Under the pieces are notes generated by a model. The model saw nothing but the letters and a program-made list of their open reading frames with translations. It was not told where the DNA came from and made no database searches. The position numbers and the translations under genes are program-made. A DNA stretch of 64,000 bases from Astragalus membranaceus (Eukaryota; Streptophyta; Magnoliopsida; Fabales; Fabaceae), in contig CM076850.1 of NCBI GenBank assembly GCA_039519185.1, positions 91,819,471 to 91,883,470 of the forward strand. Direction: 5' to 3'. Position 1 is the first letter of the stretch; the number at the start of each line of letters is the position of its first letter. Below, one piece after another: positions 42,096 to 52,898 of the stretch.

Positions 42096-42335
42096 AACTA
42101 GTCGTCTATTTTGTCCCTCCATCCAGAAATTATTGATGGAAGACCAGGAACCCTGGTAATTGAATCTTTTGTGGTGGATGTACCCGAGGGGAATACCAAG
42201 GACGAGACTTGCTACTTCATTGAAGCCTTAATTAAGTGCAATCTCAAATCTCTTTCAGATGTCTCAGAAGGGCATGCTGTGCAGGATCTCACCGAACCAA
42301 TTGATCGAATGCATGAGTTGTTGATAAGTGGCTGA
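42096..42335 (+). pseudogene. Captured last exon of an ABA receptor (PYL7/8/9-like)
   Basis: Acceptor TCTTTCAG| then AAC-TAG-TCG-TCT-ATT, LSLHPEIIDGRPGTLVIESF, VVDVPEGNTKDETCYF and IEALIKCNLKSLSDV to a TGA at 42333. This is the C-terminal third of the START-like PYR/PYL/RCAR family (cytosolic and nuclear ABA receptors), including the C-terminal helix. The Tyr of NYSSI is TAG here, so it is non-coding as it stands. The tail after TEPIDRM is normal. Only this exon was captured. Confidence 0.85.
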
Positions 42336-42562
42336 GAACTTGGCTTCCACGAATGACGCTTTCGGGACTTTCTTATCTCGGAAGCTTAGCTTAGGTGATG
42401 GACTTGCAAGTGGTAATAGTGCTTGTTCCATATTTATAGACTTGTAGAATTGGTCATGTCATTTCCTTTATTAATTGTCTGTGCTATATATGCTGGTTTC
42501 TTTCTTTAGTAGTGCTAAAAAACATAATATTATAGAAAGAAAAAGAACAAAAAATTAGGCAG
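42336..42562. other. Spacer, no gene seen
   Basis: Probably 3' UTR captured with the PYL exon. Confidence 0.4.
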
Positions 42563-42985
42563 GTGTCTGAATCCGGTGCTATAAAAGGTGTTCAGTACCA
42601 AAGAGCTATGAATTCTATGTTTCATGATTTTATAGAAAATTTTATGCAAGTGTACATAGATGACATAGTTTTTAAGTCTTCATCAGAAAGTGGTCATTTA
42701 GACCATCTTCGACAATTATTTGAAAGAATGAGAAAATATCGATTGAAAATGAATCCACTTAAATGTGCCTTCTGTGTACGTGCAGGTGACTTTTTAGGAT
42801 TTGTGCACAAAAAAGGCATTGAAATAAATCAAAACAAGACAAAGGCAATTTTAGAGACGAAAGCTCATTCGACAAAGAAAGAATTGCAGTCGTCACTAGG
42901 AAAAATCAATTTCCTTAGAAGGTTCATTTCAAACCTAAGTGGCAAGACACAAGATCATTCTGTTAATTTTTTAGTCCTTCACTAA
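42563..42985 (+). pseudogene. Ty3/gypsy reverse transcriptase fragment
   Basis: 140 codons: AMNSMFHDFIENFMQVYIDD (catalytic YIDD; the family has Y-DD), then HLDHLRQLFERMRKYRLKMN, PLKCAFCVRAGDFLGF and a GKINFLRRFISNL thumb-like end. It is the palm-to-thumb part of a Ty3-type RT with neither protease nor integrase. The last 32 bases (from 42954) belong to the inverted repeat below. Confidence 0.85.
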
Positions 42986-43358
42986 TTCCTTATTTTCATA
43001 AGCTGTTATAGGGCATGCTCTTACTAATCTCTTATTTTCAGGTGTTAGTTTATGCTATTTCAGTCAGCCATCATTAAGGGGATTATGATTGTGATCTTTT
43101 TTGATGACGTCTTTAACTTTGTGTCTTATTCTTTTTCTAAAACCATCCTCCTTTTTCCACATATATTGATTCTTTTTTATTCCCTATTTTTGGTAGTGGC
43201 TTGGTTACTCTGATTTGGTGGTTTTGATTCCCTGTTATTTTAATTGTTTGATATTGTTTGATGGTTGAAAAACCACTAATTCATGCTATCTCAGTAACTT
43301 ATTTAGGAATTAGTAACGTTAGTGTCTTATTTTATGCTGTCGTTTTTACCTTGTGTAG

Positions 43359-43394
43359 ATGGATTCGCTTGATATTGTGGGTGACGAAAACAGG
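43359..43394 (+). other. 36-nt exon-like segment (MDSLDIVGDENR), copy 1
   Basis: Flanked by TGTGTAG| and |GTAATCCC; encodes MDSLDIVGDENR. Copy 2 (43779-43814) encodes MDSLDIVGEESK with the same flanks. A third, inverted copy lies at about 45503-45540 with a one-base change in the Lys/Asn run. The three copies suggest an exon-bearing unit of about 420 bp was duplicated. I do not recognise the protein. Confidence 0.5.
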
Positions 43395-43778
43395 GTAATC
43401 CCATTGCTTCTCTTTCTTTTCTTATTCACATTATCCAAACATATTTCTTGGGCCATATGTCCAGATGGTTTTGATTCCCTGTTGTTTTAACTGTTTGATG
43501 GCTGAAAACCTACTAATACATGCTATCTCATTAACTCCCAATAATGTTCATGTTACCTTTTTTGTTCACCTTCTTCTTTCAATTCTTTCAATTGGTGTGT
43601 ATTTTTAACCTCTTCATATGCAACTCACCAATTTTGCTTCCCTATCTTTAACATTGTGTCTTATTCTTTTGCTAAAACCATACTCATTTTTCCACATATA
43701 TTGATTGTTTTGGCTTTTAACTTATTGTCTTTGGCTGAACTTCTATTTGTTTCATGCTCTCATTTTTGCTTTGGGTAG

Positions 43779-43814
43779 ATGGATTCACTTGATATTGTGG
43801 GTGAAGAAAGCAAG
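43779..43814 (+). other. 36-nt exon-like segment (MDSLDIVGEESK), copy 2
   Basis: Same AG/GT flanks as copy 1, 420 bp downstream. Protein-level changes are confined to the last four residues. Confidence 0.5.
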
Positions 43815-44945
43815 GTAATCCCATTGCTTCTCTTTCTTTTCTTATTCAGATTATCCAAACGTATTTCATTCATGTACTCCATGTGTATTGACATTGCTGT
43901 TTTTCCATTTGTTGGACATGAATTTGCCACTTTATTCTAATGAAATTTATAGGACCCATTTGGCTGATATCATTAGAATTTATGTTTATTATTGCAACAT
44001 CTATTAGCTTTTCCTCTTCAATCTACATATCACTGCCATTAGTCATTGACATTACTGTTTTTCCATTTGTTGGACATGAATTTGTCACTTTATCACTGCC
44101 ATTAGTCATTAACTTTTGCATGACTTACTGTTTTAAAGTTGGGCATTTGTGGATGCAAAATGAATTCTCGTGTTTGTTACAGATTTCTTTAAAAATGAAC
44201 AACCATGTTCTGTTGTTGCCTGGATCAGTTTATCTTTCTGTTTCACAACAATTTAGGTATTAGTGTTTTGCTGTTAATCTGGGCCTTTTCCATTGCTATT
44301 GTATCTCTTTTTCTGGTCTTGGTTCTTTTATGTGCTTGCTTGATTTGCTGTTTATGAAAATACTTCTATCCTTTGCCTATGCTTTTTTTATTTAAATCAG
44401 TTTTTTTGGTTCATTATGTTACTGATTTGCCATTTGTTTAATTAGAATTTTTTCAGGTTCAGCCTTTCAGTTTTTGCATTCAAATATTCTAATTCCTACA
44501 ATTAGCAGCCATCCCCTCCTCTATAGTTAAGAGTGGTCTCTATATTACAAAATTTTATATCAGCAGCAACATGCTTTCTTTTATATCTTATGTTACAGAA
44601 CTTTAAAGACTCTAACCCACCTAACAGTGGTTTTTATGTTAGTTCTTCACATTACATTGCCCTTCCTCTTTAAATATGTTAATAACCACTAAACAGAAGC
44701 ATCATCCAAAGCTATCACTTGAGGAAGAGCAGAAAAATGCAGGATTGTTAAAACTGTAATTGATTAATTCTGATCAAAACTTTGGTTGACATGACTTAAG
44801 AGAGGTCAGGATATTTCTTATTGCTTTGGCTAAAAAACTGACCCCTTGCTGTCTTCACATGTCATTGATTTGACATTTCACTTAAAGCTGTTGACTATAT
44901 CTTTATCTCTCAATCTCTCAACATCTCTTTTGTCCATTCTATTAC

Positions 44946-45035
<90 letters not shown>

Positions 45036-45359
45036 CGACTTGGTAGCAATCAAATTCTTGTTGCGTGACGGGTAAAAAGGCATTGTTATTGTTAATAACT
45101 TGAGGTTTAAAAAGCATTTTCATCAAGTGTTCTTGGTAGAGATTTGGCATTGAGTTTGAGAGATCCATTGTTCCATTTTCAGGTACTTTCATAAAAGGCC
45201 TTCTTACCAAATTTCCCCACTCATTTTCTGCACCAAGTAAACATAACTAGTCATGAAATAGAATAACATACATAGATAAAAGTAGGAGAAGAAAATTCAG
45301 AAACTCACAAGGTAAAAACAACAGCATGAAATAAGACACTAACATTACTAATTTCTAAA
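43815..45359. other. Spacer of the inverted repeat, with AT microsatellite
   Basis: T-rich, intron-like. The AT run at 44948-45031 is the longest in the window (about 84 bp). Open frames through it are artefacts. No gene recognised. Confidence 0.5.
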
Positions 45360-46411
45360 TAAGTTAATGAGATAGCATGTATTAGTAGGTTTTCAGTCAT
45401 CAAACAATTAAAACAACAGGGAATCAAAACCATGTGGAAATATGGCCCAAGAAATATGTTTGGATAATGTGAATAAGAAAAGAAAGAGAAGCAATGGGAT
45501 TACCCTGTTTTTTTCACCCACAATATCAAGCGAATCCATCTACACAAGGTAAAAACGATAGCATGAAATAAGAAATTAACGTTACTAATGCCTAAATAAG
45601 TTACTGAGATAGCATGAATTAGTATCAAACAATTAAAATAAGTTACTAATGCCTAAATAAGTTACTAATACCTAAATAAGTTACTGAGATAGCATCAAAC
45701 AATTAAAATAACAGGAAATCAAAACCACCAAATCAGAGTAATCAAGCCACTCTATACCAAAAATAGGGAATCATAAAGAATCAATATATGTGAAAAAAAG
45801 GAGGATGGTTTTAGAAGAAGAATAAGACACAAAGTTAAAGAGGTCAACAAAAAAAGATCACAATCATAATCCCCTTAATGGTGGCTGACTGAAATAGCAT
45901 AAACCAACACTTGAAAATAAGAGATTAGTAACAACATGCCCTATAACAGCTTATGAAAATAAGGAATTAGTGAAGAACTAAAAAATTAACAGAATGATAG
46001 AAATGAAAGACAAATTCTAACAATTAAAATGTGCTTAGTAGATTCAAAGGGATAGAAACCAAAGAAAAAACGAACTTAAGCCCTAACGGCAAAGCACATG
46101 TTCCATGTGAAGAAACTGCAAAGAGAATTAAGGAAAAACAATTAGTAAATAGATCAAGAGGCAATGACTAAAAGCTGCCAAAACATCAGATATAAGGGGA
46201 TTACTTTCCTTAATAGAGGAAACCAATAAATAAATACAAAAAGAGTTAATGTACTAAACCAAATTATAAAAGGGAAATGCCTGAGAAAATTCATACATGC
46301 CAGAAATGAGGTGTTAGTTTCCTCAATCCAGATCTTTCATCAAAGAGTGGTAAAAATGGACAATATTAATGAAAAGAAATTCATCCTTCTCCTCATCAAT
46401 AATACTCATTG

Positions 46412-46558
46412 GGAGGTCAGGTTCTCCAAGCACTAAATGCAATATCATTATCAATAAAAACAATGACACACCCATCAGCAGCTAAAAGCCACATAGAAAA
46501 CTCAAAAGCAGCAATTGAAGACCTCCAAGCTGCAAATGATAACAATAGCAGCAATACA
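46412..46558 (+). pseudogene. Possible ALMT (malate channel) fragment
   Basis: A short frame: LQALNAISLSIKTMTHPSAA, KSHIENSKAAIEDLQAAN. The SIKTMT-PS-A...HI--SKAA--L pattern recalls the C-terminal region of aluminium-activated malate transporters. Weak call on a short fragment. Confidence 0.3.
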
Positions 46559-46565
46559 AACTTTT

Positions 46566-46751
46566 TCATGATCGGGGATGGAGTTATTACTTGACTTTGA
46601 TACAGAATAAGAGGAAACTGTTGTTGACATTAAAGGCCATGTGGTTTCTAGCTGTGATTCCATTTGAAGACTTTTGTTGTTTCCTTCTCCTGAAGCTTCA
46701 GAGAAGAAGCTATGTTCTCCACTCTCAGATTTAAGTCCCTGAAGATACCTG
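46566..46751 (-). pseudogene. Possible growth-regulating factor (GRF) C-terminal fragment
   Basis: Minus strand: YLQGLKSESGEHSFFSEASG, EGNNKSLQMESQLETTWPLM, STTVSSYSVSKSSNN. The GEHSFF-EASG and WPLM...V-S motifs resemble the variable C-terminal half of plant GRF transcription factors. No QLQ or WRC domain is present. It overlaps the end of the plus-strand ALMT-like frame by nothing more than a few bases. Confidence 0.45.
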
Positions 46752-47245
46752 TTTTGTTCAAGTGAAGTTATTCACAGTTCAAGGGATGAGGAATAACGAT
46801 ATTGGCCGATAAGAATATAGGAGTAGTTTTGGACCACCAAATCTTGATGGGACGATCTAGTTTTTTAACCTTAAAAACATTAACTAAATCAATTCCAAGC
46901 TGTTTCTTTTTTCCCACAGAACCATCAGCATAACATTGACAATTTGATATTTTTCTTATAATCTGCAACTTATAATTTCAGAGAACAACATGATATGATG
47001 TGTTGAAAAGAACAAAAAAATTCAGCTAAATTTGATAGTGCATGGAGAGAGAGTAACAAAAGAGCAGATGAAAATTTTTCTTAGCATGAATGAAAGGAAT
47101 AAATAGGCACCAATACAAACATAGTTGTCCAGCTGAAGTAGTCATGGAAATATTGTGATTAATTTAGCATTAGGAGACACCTTTTGCAAGCAATTCGAGA
47201 GCGCTGAAACGGAGAAACTGAGACACCTGAAGCCCAAAGGAGTGC
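46752..47245. other. Helitron-2 interior, no confident gene
   Basis: A minus-strand frame at 46768-46968 (SVGKKKQLGIDLVNVFKVKK) is open for 66 codons but I cannot identify it. Confidence 0.35.
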
Positions 47246-47327
47246 CATTTTCTAGAATTAATTAAATAAATTAAAATTTACCCAAAAAAAAAGTAAAATA
47301 AAAAAATGAAACTTTTCTAATACATTA
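47246..47327 (+). repeat. Duplicated host (MULE right-TIR side) segment inside Helitron-2
   Basis: About 80 bp matching 38968-39052 (CATTTTCTAGAATTAATTAA ... TCTAATACATTA), immediately followed by a second Helitron-2 5' end. It shows that the duplication included flanking host DNA. Confidence 0.85.
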
Positions 47328-48101
47328 TCTCTTCCTATTAATCCTGGAAGCAAATCCCACCAATGAAGCGGCAAAAATGGATTCCATGCACCAAATCACG
47401 TAGCTTTTTCATGTATCCAGGCGGGAATGGAAAATCCCATACATCCCCTACGTAAATAGTTGAAATCGTTTCACACTGAGAAACTGGTTTTTCATGCTTT
47501 CCATTGTTGAAAAATTGACACCCCTGACAGCAAGTTGACTAATAGGCAGTGTTCACACTCCCACATAATAGTTGTAGCAGCTAACTTTGACAAAGAGGTT
47601 AAGTTCACACGATTAAGCCAGCCTGGTTCCATTTTCAAATTGTAAGGCGGCAACCTAAGTTCACTTACAAGGACAATCCTGATACTTGTTTACTAGCGTT
47701 GAGTTGACAGGAAATAAACCAACGTTGAAAAATTCGGCTTATCTCCAACACTCCAACACCATTTTCTTTGTGCATGCTAGCTGTCTTCCACTTAATCTAC
47801 TTTGTAGAGCACTTTACAAGAGAGAAGAAAAATACAAAAAGGAGAGAGAAGAAAAGCAGAAACAGAGACAAAAGTGTAGTTTGTATCCTATGTTGCATTT
47901 GAAGCTTTTGCTAACCTTATAGATTGCATATTTTGCAGTGGATTTCATCACATAATGATCTATTGCGTTCCTTTAGAAGCTATTAGTATATATTAGTCTA
48001 TCTGATATGTCAATATATGAAGCTGCCTAATTTCTTTTGGTTTCCTTTATTAAATGCATAGTATCTATAGATATCTCATTTGTTTTGTCCCTTTCTTTCT
48101 C

Positions 48102-49105
48102 AAGGCTATAGCAGATACCCCTTCTTTCATCTTCATTTGGGTGGGTGTCGGTGCAGGCCTTGAACAAGGCCGTCAATGTCTAAAGAAGGTACACTATCTA
48201 GATTTTGGAGTTTCAATGGATTTGGCTTTTATTATTAGTTATGGTCGTATCGGAGGTAAGCAAGCAGAAGAGTCATAGATGCCACTAAGTTTACAATACC
48301 ATAAAGAAGAAATTGACATAAATAAGTATTGGAACTATTATTTGGAGTTAAACTTTCAAGCCCAAAAATCAGGTAAAGAGTCCTTTGGATAGATATCATG
48401 CTACAGTCTTCATTTCCTATTGATGTTTTCTATGGCTTAATCTCTATCTTTATATATTGTTTTTCTTTATGGGGGATGGGACTGGGTTTCTATAGTGGGG
48501 ATTTCGTAGGTGTGAAGATATATGTTGGGTGAAGACTGAAGACAAATAAGGACACTGCAACTACAGGACTGCGACATGATTCACATAATTTATTTCAACG
48601 TTCAAAGGTCAGTTGAAATTTGTCTTGTGTACATCCACAGCTTCATTTAAACATGAGATTATATATAGCTATTTTGATACCAAACATTTTTGTAGTCTTC
48701 CTTAAAAAGTGAAGGAACATTGCTTGATGGGCATAAAAGGAAGTGTTCGTCGAATTACTGATGGTCATATTATTCCTGCCAACATTGACACAGATGTTAT
48801 TATTGCTGAAAAACCTCCTTATGGTTAGTTTATCACTTGTGCTAGCTGTGCCTATAAAATATATAATCTCAACTGTCTTCATGCTTGGATTTGCTTTCCA
48901 AAGTCCATGTGTTGTTTGTGTGGTGTGTATGATTCCTTTCCATTTCTCTCACGACTGTCTCATCATTCATGGAGTCATGGAGACGATATCATGATATCTC
49001 CAGCTTCATTCATGTTTTTTTTTTGTTTTCAGCATTCAAAGATAAAGGATAAAGAAAAGCCACAAGATACCACATGCAGAGTTATTCCCTTCAACCTACA
49101 GGTAT
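48102..49105 (+). pseudogene. METTL14-like m6A methyltransferase fragment, copy 2
   Basis: Exon 1 (48105-48187): IADTPSFIFIWVGVGAGLEQ, GRQCLKK|GTACAC. Exon 2 (about 48501-48612): WGFRRCEDICWVKT, then a 7-bp tandem duplication (TGAAGAC), then TNKDTATTGLRHDSHNLFQR. Exon 3 (about 48711-48825): KEHCLMGIKGSVRRITDGHI, IPANIDTDVIIAEKPPYG. A possible exon 4 at 49050-49098 is eroded. This is the MT-A70 core of METTL14/plant MTB, a nuclear RNA methyltransferase subunit. The exon order is kept, introns are retained and the frame is broken, as expected for genomic capture by a Helitron. Confidence 0.82.
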
Positions 49106-49928
49106 TTTTTTCTAAATTAACTATGTATCAACAAGTTCCCCCTAATAACTCATAAAATGGTTATTCAAAGAGAAGCAGTTCAAGCAGAACCAACTCAAAG
49201 AAAACAAAGTTTCGACACAACCAAGAGATTGTGCTCAAGCTCAAGTAAGTTTCCTTTTCGTTTTAAGCTTTATGTCATCTCTAAATCTAATAGTTTCTCA
49301 AGTAAGTTTCCCAGCTCTAATAGATTCACTGTTTAGGATTTTCTCCTTTATTCACAGTTTTTAAGTAATACTAATAGATTTTTTATTTTCTCTTTTTAAC
49401 ATGATTGTAATATGACAATAGTGATAGGATTTTTGTTTCTATTATTTTGAGTTATTAGCATGTATTTAATTTTTATCCATCACCTTCAAAATTTGGTGTT
49501 ACATTCTTTGAGTTCTTTGTTCCTTGAAGGTCCGTAACTTTGCAACTACACAACTTTAGTTGTGACCTATTCTTCTTCTTTATATTTCTGTTTTTGAGTT
49601 CTTTTCTCGTCTCCTCCTTTGCATTCACTGTCGCCAATTGGATGTACTTGCGAAATAAAATAAATGTGTCATTTTTTGTGATTACTAATTAAAGAAGAAT
49701 TAAACATAAGTGAAACCAGAATATGTTGAGTCAAAAAAAAGAAAACAGAATATGTTTTCCTCCTAAAGTAGAGAGGTTTTTAACCGAGTGCTCAGTAAAT
49801 TTCTCCATCATAAAGTTGTATCTCCAAATTTGTCAAAACCAAGTTCAATGCATTCTACTAATAAGATCTCAAAGACACTTATTAAGTAAGTTTATTTTTT
49901 CATGTTTCACCATCCCATGTTTTTAACC

Positions 49929-50167
49929 GAATAATGTTATTTAACAAAAATGTTCTAACCAAAAATAGCAAAAAACCAAGTTACAACACTAATTAACCAA
50001 GTTTTATAGGCCATTAACCAATCTACTTTTTCACAGTTTTTAGTCAATGGCCTAGAAAACTGTGACAAAGCAGGTTGGTTAATGGCTTATAAAACTTGGT
50101 TAATTGGTGTTGTAACTTGGATTTTGGCTATTTTTGGCTGACACATTTTTGCTAAATAACATTACTC
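49929..50167. mobile_element. MITE, 239 bp, 8-bp TSD TTTTAACC (copy 2)
   Basis: Same element as at 41140, flanked by TTTTAACC at 49921-49928 and 50168-50175. Confidence 0.82.
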
Positions 50168-50198
50168 TTTTAACCTACCCAACCACATTCCATTTAAA

Positions 50199-50242
<44 letters not shown>

Positions 50243-50281
50243 ACAATTAGTCAACAAAAATCATTACAACACCCCTCTTGG

Positions 50282-50871
50282 ACTTTTGGGGTACCTACTA
50301 TTCCATCATAGTGGATATATTTTCAAACCCTACTATTCTATTAAATTTATGCAACCTGCACTTCAACAGCTTGTTTGTTCCCTACACTAGCATCCACAAC
50401 TGTTGATGTACACACGCATATCACAATACCAATTCCTTTGTTTAAACACACGCAAGTACAGATTTATGGTAAGTTTAGACATGCTATATATTTTATTCGT
50501 TTTACCTATTACAAACCAGTTTAAAAAAGTACGCATTTCAGTTCATATATCACCTAAAAGTTATTTATTAATTGGATACAAAAAGTGATTTACGAGTAAT
50601 GTACCACGCCTTTTTCCAGCGAATAATGTGTAGCAAAAACTCTAAGTGATAATGTGTAGCAAAAAACAACCATAATCTAGGCTTCATTCCCCACACTTCC
50701 CAGTAATGTACCACGCCTTTTCCATTTTGCTTACACACATGGTTATGTGTACGTAATATCATAAACACTATTTCGCTGGCCCATTTCATAAACACACTTG
50801 CTAACGACGCAATAAAAACTGCATACCAATTACCGTATCATATCTATACACCATATTAGTCGCTACCTCAT
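50282..50871. other. Helitron-2 3' region, no gene seen
   Basis: Sequence absent from copy 1. Contains a direct repeat around AATGTACCACGCCTTTTCC (50602 and 50704). Ends in the Helitron hairpin. Confidence 0.45.
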
Positions 50872-50900
50872 CCCGTGCACCGCACGGGCAATTGTCCTAG
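50872..50900 (+). other. Helitron-2 3' hairpin and CTAG terminus
   Basis: CCCGTGC-ACC-GCACGGG then CAATTGTCCTAG, host T next. Confidence 0.92.
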
Positions 50901-51080
50901 TTATTGATTATTTTGCAATATATTTTCTGATTTTAAAATAAACGATTTATTCTAATTTAAAAAGTAATATTTTTTGTATAATTTAACAAAAACTCAGCTT
51001 TATCTTCAAAATATTTTTTTGCCTAATTCCTAAACCTGATCCTATATTTAGACTGAGTTATTTTTTGAATTTTTTCATTA
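50901..51080. repeat. Right long TIR of MULE-like copy A (outer part)
   Basis: Reverse complement of 26641-26825 with a few differences; ends GAATTTTTTCATTAT. Confidence 0.78.
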
Positions 51081-51540
51081 TTTTATTTTATTGAATAAGT
51101 TCAATCATACTTGTACTAATAACGAATAAAGGTTAACATGGTTTGACTTTTAGAGAAAATAACAAATTTAGATATTTCTTTTGGTCTTAGACCAAGTGAC
51201 AATTGTCACCTGAAATTTACCCACACAACTACGAGGTCTAGGGTTCAGCACAATATATGATATTCAGGCTAACAATTTCGACATTTACTAGTTGGGTTGG
51301 GTCTTATGGATAATAACAAATTTAAATATTTTTGTTGACAAAACAAATTTAAATGTTATACATAACCAATTATACCCGAACTAATAATGAATCAAAATTA
51401 CAGAACATTTCATAATAAATATTAATAACCCAATATTTATTGCAAATATTTCATCAAAATTTAAAAAAATATTTAAATTTTAAAAAATATTTAAGGCTAT
51501 TTCTTATAAAAAAAATATTTTATTAAAAAAATATTTAATA
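51081..51540. other. Spacer between the two MULE-like copies
   Basis: AT-rich, no gene. Contains the tRNA-like string GAGGTCTAGGGTTCA at about 51233, related to 14545. Confidence 0.45.
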
Positions 51541-52898
51541 AAATAAAATAATCAAAAAATTCAAAAAATAACTCAGTCTAAATATAGGATCAGGCTTAGG
51601 AATTTGGCAAAAAAATTATTTGAAGATAAAACTGAGTTTTTGTTAAGTTATACAAAAAAATTACTTTTTAAATTAGAATAAATCGTTTATTTTAAAATCC
51701 GAAAGTATATTGCAAAATAATCGGTAATATTGTATTAGAAAAGTTTCATTTTTTTATTTTACTTTATTTTTTGGTAATACATTTTTTTTATTACTATCCA
51801 CCCATGTTTATATACTTGGGCCAACAAATACATATAGTCCATCAAAGAAACCTATTATTACTTCCAAAACCTATTTCTTCACAATAAAAAAGAATTTCAT
51901 ATTACCTCTTTTGAGAAGCGGCACACCACATAGAATAGAACACACAAGCTCCATTCCGTTCCAAAGTAGCTGCTTTACCCCTTCTGTTTCATACTACCCA
52001 GAAATTTCTATAGCTTATCGGCAAAACTTTCTGCTCTTCATATTTCATTCAGATTTTTCTCTCTTTTTCCCTCCCCCCTTCGTGTTTGAGAGGCTTTCGT
52101 CTTCCGACTCCATCTCTCAACCCATCGTCTCTCTTCGCCGTAACGCTTTCAAAAGGCCAAAGTGAAGCCTTCAATCTGTCTCTGTTGACACATGCCACAA
52201 GGATTCCATCACCCTTCCTGGTGTTCTTTTAAATCATGTAAGTTCTCTACAATACCCTGTCTTCATTGTTGACGTTTCTTTGCTTGTGTATTTTTATCCG
52301 CATTCCTATTGTTAGTTTGCACTCAAGATGCTCGATGAAATGTCTACTTAAAAATTCTGCAAGCTACACTGTATCCGTTTTGAGCACTACTACTACTTAT
52401 TCTCAGGCCCTTAATTTATTCACAATAAATTAATTTTGTTTATAAGAAAATTAATATTGATAGCGTTTGCTCGTAGAGTTTTTAATATGGCTCTTTGATC
52501 ATGAGCTCATTTCTTTGTAGAAAGTGCACTCCATACCTAAAGTGTAGATAAAAAGTTTACATAAGGTGGCATTGAGTACTACAACACAAAACGATAATTA
52601 AAAAATATAAACTTTTCAAACATTAATAACGAAACTTTTTTTGAAACTTACAATAATAATTAATTAAATATATTTAATAATAACTAAACAAATTGTTCTC
52701 ATTAGTTGTTATACCTATTTGAGAAACGTCGAGTTATCTGGTTTAAGAGCATATCCAAGGCTGATATTGCCTAAAATTGCTTAATTCAATTTTGGTGGGC
52801 CAATTAGTACATGTCAAAATTAAGAATTTTGGCATAGTTTTTCTCGAAGGGCGCAATCTATTAAAAACGTAAATGGCCCCACTTGCCATTTTCCAGAA

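Larger units (their letters stand above)
42954..45998. repeat. Large inverted repeat inside Helitron-2 (arms about 590-640 bp)
   Basis: The left arm 42954-43540 is the reverse complement of 45360-45998. Shared runs include the 36-nt exon-like segment, GGGCATG...CTTATTTTCA and the GGTTTTGATTCCCTGTT block. The spacer is 1.8 kb and holds a third partial copy (about 43560-43900) in direct orientation with the left arm. Confidence 0.85.
39053..50900 (+). mobile_element. Helitron-2 (11.8 kb, with internal duplication)
   Basis: The 5' end TCTCTTCCTACTAATC resembles the consensus plant Helitron start TCTCTACTA. The 3' end has hairpin CCCGTGC-ACC-GCACGGG (50872-50888) then CAATTGTCCTAG. Host sequence is continuous across it: left flank ...TTTTCTAATACATTA (39052) and right flank TTATTGATTATTTTGC (50901) join as the reverse complement of the intact TIR at 26800-26850. 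The first 2.4 kb (39053-41472) and the last 3.6 kb (47328-50900) are copies; the second copy is preceded by 80 bp of host sequence (47246-47327), so a segment including host DNA was duplicated. No RepHel gene. Confidence 0.8.
47328..50900 (+). repeat. Helitron-2 duplicated segment, copy 2 (complete 5' and 3' ends)
   Basis: 3573 bp with both ends TCTCTTCCTATTAATC and hairpin-CTAG. On its own this is a complete Helitron. It contains the fuller METTL14-like fragment, the MITE and an AT run at 50202-50237. Confidence 0.85.
26641..51080. mobile_element. MULE-like (Pack-MULE type) element, copy A, opened by Helitron-1 and Helitron-2
   Basis: A long AT-rich terminal inverted repeat of about 240 bp (left 26641-26880; right 39005-39052 plus 50901-51080) encloses non-TE sequence. 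Copy B (51541-54745) is collinear, so inserts can be subtracted: copy A is 26641-27883 + 38849-39052 + 50901-51080, about 1.6 kb before insertion. Its interior (26900-27330) looks like a captured promoter, 5' UTR and first exon ending in a splice donor (AATCAT|GTAAG), as in Pack-MULEs. I found no convincing 9-bp TSD, so the superfamily call rests on TIR length and content. Confidence 0.6.

Noticed and set aside
44878..45210. 110-codon minus-strand frame with long (IY)n
   Set aside because: Produced by the AT microsatellite.
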